From Penaeus vannamei (taxonomy: Eukaryota > Arthropoda > Malacostraca > Decapoda > Penaeidae): DNA of 15,000 bases. Below the pieces are notes generated by a model, which searched no databases, was not told where the DNA came from, and saw only the letters and a list, made by a program, of their open reading frames with translations. The DNA is taken from assembly GCF_042767895.1 (NCBI RefSeq), contig NC_091558.1, positions 45,002,558 through 45,017,557 of the forward strand, given 5' to 3'. This document shows positions 1 to 15,000 of the stretch, piece by piece. Within the stretch, counting starts at the first letter, position 1; every line of letters begins with the position of its first letter. The position numbers and the translations under genes were made by a program.

Positions 1-424
1 TTCTCCCGCTTCCCAGTCGGAGGCAAAGCTGATGCGACTGAGCTTAGAGATTGGGATTAGAGTAAAGCGTTGACTCTACTTATCTCTTAAGACACAACCC
101 CAAACCTCTCTCTTCCTTTCGCTCCTCAAGAAAATCACGAGCTGTTTTTCCTGTCTTCCTGTAGGAGGAGGAATCAGAGACGGTTCCTCCTTTTCCAACA
201 GAATTTTAAAGATCACAATCATATTCTATCTTCCTGTAGAAGGAGACATCACAATCAGCCGCCTCTATTCTCTTCTGAAGGTGGAGGAATCACCACAAAT
301 TGTTCTTCCTGTCCTCCTGTAGAACGAGAGATTCTAATCACCCTTCCTTCTTGTTATCTAGGACGTAGTACCACTCTTATTTAAATCTAAATCACCCTCC
401 CCCCCCCCTCCTCTTTCGCCGCAG
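1..424 (+). other. Intron 5' of first visible exon
   Basis: No reading frame of substance. The stretch holds a diverged repeat of the motif CTTCCTGTAGRAGGAG at 155-170, 230-245 and about 313-328, and ends with the C/T-rich tract and CAG of the acceptor. It is taken as intron because the exon at 425 begins inside a zinc-finger array. Confidence 0.65.
155..330. repeat. Diverged ~80-bp tandem repeat
   Basis: Three copies of a CTTCCTGTAGAAGGAG-like core lie at 155, 230 and about 313, spaced 75-83 bases, each followed by AATC/CATCAC-like sequence. Copies are diverged by substitutions and small indels. Confidence 0.45.
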
Positions 425-10466
<10,042 letters not shown>

Positions 10467-12196
10467 GTAAGAAATGAGGTCCCATTTGGTTCGTCTTTAG
10501 AACGAGGCTTTCGAAGCTCTCGACTCTCGGTTCGGTTCGCTCGACTCACGCGAATCGAGGAACTGAATCGTTTCGAGACAAAGCTCGTGGGGAAGGCTAG
10601 ATCAGCAGCAACTCGAGGTGTCATGGCGAATGTTTTGATGATTGTTCAGTGAAAATATATCCATTAAAATAACTATTTTCCATCCTTTTAGGGGATTTAA
10701 GAGACCAAAAAGGATCGATCATATTCACAAAGAATCCGTAACTTTTGTGACGTCATCAGAATGAACCCCGTGTACGTTTTTTTTCCAAAAATAGAATCAC
10801 AGGCCATGACACCTCCTCGAGATGCTCCTGATCTAACCTTTCCCCCAAATCTCGTGCAGACTGTCCCAGTTTATTTATTTATTTTTTTCTTACGCTTTGG
10901 CAGCCACGCTTCGTAATTTTTTCTTCCTGTGCTTCCTCTACGATCTATACCGCTTTTAACTTGCTTATTTTGATATTTTTCTTTCATGTATTCTTCTCCT
11001 TTAGCTTATGCTGAGTTTTTGGCTTCGTAGAGAAATATCCCAAGCTTTATTCTCGCTTTCTCACTTATTCCCCTTTTAGCGTTGTTTACTTATCAATTCC
11101 TTCATTTATTTTCTATCTAGGAGTAGGTATGTTTTTGTAGACATAGAAGCCAACGGATGAAACAGGAATGAGGTATTATGATAACCGGAGAATAACCAAG
11201 AATATAATGATGATATGATTAAAACAAAATGAAAAATAACTGGATAACGCTAATGATCTAACTGATTAATAGTGATAAAGATGGTGATAATGAGAATTAG
11301 AATTAAAAAAAAATAGTTTGATGATGTTTATTATGATCATCGTACGAAAAGGAATCCTAAAATGATAGCCATGATGATTTCAGTAATGACAGGGATAATA
11401 GTAATAAAGATGGTAAGATTGATAATGAAAATAACAACGAAAACAGGAACAGCAATAATAATGATGAGGATAATGATAATGATAATGATGATACTGCTAC
11501 TACTACTACTAACGATAATGATAGTAATGATAATAATAATAATGATAAAGATAATAATAGTAATAATGATAACAACAATAATAATAAAAATAATAATACT
11601 GATAATGATAATGATAATAATAATGGTAACAATAATGATAATAACTAATAATAATAATGATGATAATGATAATAGTAACAATGATAATTATAATAACAAT
11701 GATAATAATAATAACTATCATTATGATTACAATAACAATAAGGATGATAATAATGATACTAACAATGATAATGATCATAATGGTTCTATAACTATCAATA
11801 TTTATGATATAATTATAATCACATAATGGTGATAATGCTGCTGCTGTTTTAACTATTACCACTACTACTACTACTACTAATGATAATGATGATAACTGTA
11901 ATAGCAATAATAGTAATGATGATAGTATAATGATACTACTACTACTATTACTACTACTACTGCTAATGATAATAATAGTAATGATAGTAATTATTATAAC
12001 AATGATATATGATTATGATGATAACGATATTGATAATGATGATGATAACAATAGTGATAAGGACAACAATGATAATAACAATAATGATAAGGATAACAAT
12101 GATAATAGTAATAACAGTGATGATAATGATAATAGTAATGATGTTGATAATAATAAAGACAGTGCTACTACTAATGTTAATAGTAACAGCAATAGC

Positions 12197-12248
<52 letters not shown>

Positions 12249-13210
12249 GAATGACTATAATGATAATAATAATAATGATAATAAAAATGATAATGATAAT
12301 AATGATATCAATGGTAATGATAATGATAACAAAGATAATAGTGATAACAATGATAATAATAGTAATGATAATAATGATAATGATAATAGCAATAATAATA
12401 ATGATAATGATAATGATAATAATGATAATGATAATGATAATAATGATAATGATAATAATAATGATGAGATTAATGATAATGATAATGATTTTAATAATAA
12501 TGATAATCATGATGATGATACTAATAACGTTATTAATAGTAACACACATAATGATAATAAAGATAATGATGACGATAATGATAATAAAAACGATAACTAT
12601 ATTGATAGTAATGAAATAAGAATGATGATAACAGTAACATTAATAACACCAATAATAATAGTGATAATTACCATTTGTTAATGATGTTGCTGATTCTGAT
12701 AACAGTAGTGATAATAGTAACAATAGCGATAATATTAACAAAGATAATTTGAGTAACAATAGTAACATTACTACAACAATAATAATGGAAATGATAATGA
12801 TAACAATAATGATAATGGTGTTTAGTAGTTATTATAATGATTATGGAGTTGATATTAAAACTACTAATAATACTGACGATAAAGATAATGATAAATGTAA
12901 TAAAAATAATAGCATTATTTGTGATAGTAATGCTGCTAATAATAATAGTAATAATAAGGATAACAACAATTGTAATAACAACAACAACAATAACAATAAT
13001 GATACTGTTACTCCTATTAATAGTACTATTAACAAAATTAATAATGATAAAGACACTGCTTTTACTATTACTAATATACTGCTACTATTACTATTACTAC
13101 TACTACTACTACTACTATTACTACTACTATTGCAAGTACTGATGTTAATGATAAGGATAATAACTGTAATAATGATGGAAATAATAGTAATAACACTGAT
13201 AATGATGATG

Positions 13211-13280
<70 letters not shown>

Positions 13281-15000
13281 TAATAATTATAATAACAGTA
13301 ATAATGATAACAGTAATGATAATAACAATGATCAAGGTAATAAGAATATTATTAATGATAATAATAATAATAATGATCATCATAATCATAATAGTAATAC
13401 TACCAATATTACTTCTACTACTACTACCACAACAATAACTACTATTAATACTACTACTACTACTATTACTACTGCTACTACTACTACAACCACCACCACC
13501 ACCGCTACTACTACTACTACTACTACTACTATTACTATTACTACTACTAAAAGTAATCATAATAGAAATAATGATACTAACACCCACTAAATTGTGAAAT
13601 TAATAACCGTGATGATGATGATGATAATAATAACGACAATAATGATAATGATAGTGGTAGTAGCAGTAGTATTAGTATGTTTATTATTAACGATGACGAT
13701 AATAACAACAACAATGATAACAATAATGATGATAAAGGTTATAATGATAATGATAATAAGAATATTGATATTAATGATAATGATTATAATATTGATAATG
13801 ATAGTATTGATTATGATGATGATCATAGAAAAAATAATGATGATGATAATAATAATAGCAGCAATGATAATAATTATGATAATAAAAAACACTGACAATG
13901 ATAGTGATGATGATGGTAATAATAACTACTAATGATGGTAATAATGATAATGATAATGACGTTGGTAATGGTGATGATGATAATGATAATATGGTTAATA
14001 GTAATAATAATCATGAGTACAATAGTGACAACAACAATAAAAATAATGATGATAATAAGGATAATGATGATAATGATAGTGATTATGATAATAACAATAA
14101 TAATAATAATGATAATAATAATAGTAATAATAATAAAAATAATAGTAATAATGATAATAAAAAAAAATAAAATAATAGCAATAACAACAACTACAACAAC
14201 AATGATTATAATGATGATAGTAATGATAATAAAATTAACAATAACAACAGTAATGATGAAGATAATGATGACGATGATAATGATGATGATGGTAAAAATA
14301 AAAATGATGATGAATAACGTTATTCTTAATGATGATGAGAATAACCTTAAGGATAGTAATAATGATAATGAAATTAATGAACCAATGAAGATCATGATAG
14401 CAGTGTTGATATCAGATTTGTGATCAAAATAATCTCTTTATAATTGGAATCGCAGAGATGGTAGTAAATAGGATAACAAGTGTAATGATGATGATAATGA
14501 TGGTAGCAATGATAATAATGAAGAATTAGTAATGGTTAAGATGAAATAAATTACATTTTAGTGATAATAGCAGGATGATAAACGTTGTTTAATTAATACC
14601 AAAATAATGAAGATAATCTTTATATCAAAATGTTGAAAATGTAATTTTTTAAAATTCATAGCGGTTAAGACAAGAATATAAACAATCAAAATATTATTAA
14701 TTACTATGATGATAAAGAAGTACTACTACTATTACACCATCGTCTTTAATAATGATTATTTTATTACATTGCCAATCATGATAGTAAACAGAAATAATCA
14801 TTATAATGACGGCAATATTAACAAAATGATAATATTGAAAGCAGCAACAGCAATCGTAGAAATAAAATCCTTATTATGAATAACAATAAGGATGATAATC
14901 AGATAACGGGAATAATAGTGATATTTATCATGATTATGCAGATAATACTCTCACACTATTGCTAATTATTATTAAACAATAGTAATGATAATTATTGTAG
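10467..15000 (+). other. Large intron, extends beyond window
   Basis: The intron starts at donor GTAAGA. The first ~690 bases are mixed-complexity DNA with no convincing exon; the rest is dominated by trinucleotide repeat. No acceptor with a plausible coding frame is seen before the window ends. Confidence 0.6.
11160..14560. repeat. Degenerate AAT/GAT/ACT trinucleotide repeat, ~3.4 kb
   Basis: The plus strand is almost wholly made of AAT, GAT, AAC and AGT triplets. There are pure (AAT)n cores at about 12194-12238 and 13219-13277, and blocks of ACT/ATT at about 11491-11511, 11856-11880, 11930-11962, 13076-13135 and 13406-13551. One reading phase is full of stops and the others read as Asn/Asp or Ile/Met chains, which explains the long open frames on both strands. 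Repeat character fades after about 14560 but continues in patches. Confidence 0.95.

Noticed and set aside
10860..10916. Possible last exon after CTCGTGCAG at 10859 (phase 0, stop within about 20 codons)
   Set aside because: The reading is dominated by TTTATTTATTT with no composition like the gene, and the acceptor is middling. Probably chance.
11337..14423. Many Asn/Asp, Ile/Met and Ser/Leu open frames up to about 250 codons
   Set aside because: Triplet repeats free of stops in two phases; no splice sites or mixed composition.

Overview
This window looks like ordinary nuclear DNA from a multicellular eukaryote, most likely a decapod crustacean of the penaeid shrimp type. Three things point there: GC-rich coding exons bounded by GT-AG introns, animal-type zinc fingers, and a very large load of simple sequence repeats (AT, GT, GA, CT and CA dinucleotides plus kilobases of AAT/GAT/ACT trinucleotides), for which penaeid genomes are known. 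The species is inferred, not proven. I see no bacterial operon, CRISPR array, tRNA, rRNA or recognisable transposase.

One plus-strand gene can be assembled. Eleven exons join without a phase conflict: 425-620, 2039-2225, 2561-2709, 3240-3836, 3972-4132, 4248-4520, 4626-6224, 6524-6720, 7140-7474, 10088-10148 and 10376-10466. They give 3846 nt, or 1282 codons with no stop. A twelfth, optional exon lies at 8441-8590; if read through its donor it runs to a stop codon at 8625. Both ends of the gene are outside the window: the first exon begins inside a zinc-finger array, right after a splice acceptor, and the last one ends at a strong donor. Residue numbers below count from the first codon at 425.

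The predicted protein has TRAF-type zinc fingers (residues 4-57), a complete C3HC4 RING finger (78-115), a very long Ser/Thr/Pro-rich, probably disordered region, and two single C2HC fingers (534-553 and 1038-1057) with the same spacing as the first TRAF-type finger. The linker carries a PP1-docking type motif (RVSF, 514-517) and two 14-3-3 mode-1 type motifs (RSHSVP and RSLSMP). The simplest reading is a RING E3 ubiquitin ligase with scaffold features. I do not recognise a named orthologue, so no gene symbol is given.

Region by region: 1-424 is intron with a diverged ~80-bp repeat; 621-2038 is an intron dominated by a ~30-copy 36-bp minisatellite; 2226-3239 holds two introns rich in microsatellites around a small exon; 3240-7474 is the exon-dense core; 7475-10375 is sparse, with the optional exon flanked by G-rich and C-rich tracts and a long CA array; 10467-15000 is one large intron, of which about 11.16-14.56 kb is degenerate AAT/GAT/ACT trinucleotide DNA. 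Long open frames inside the repeats are artefacts of repeat periods divisible by three.
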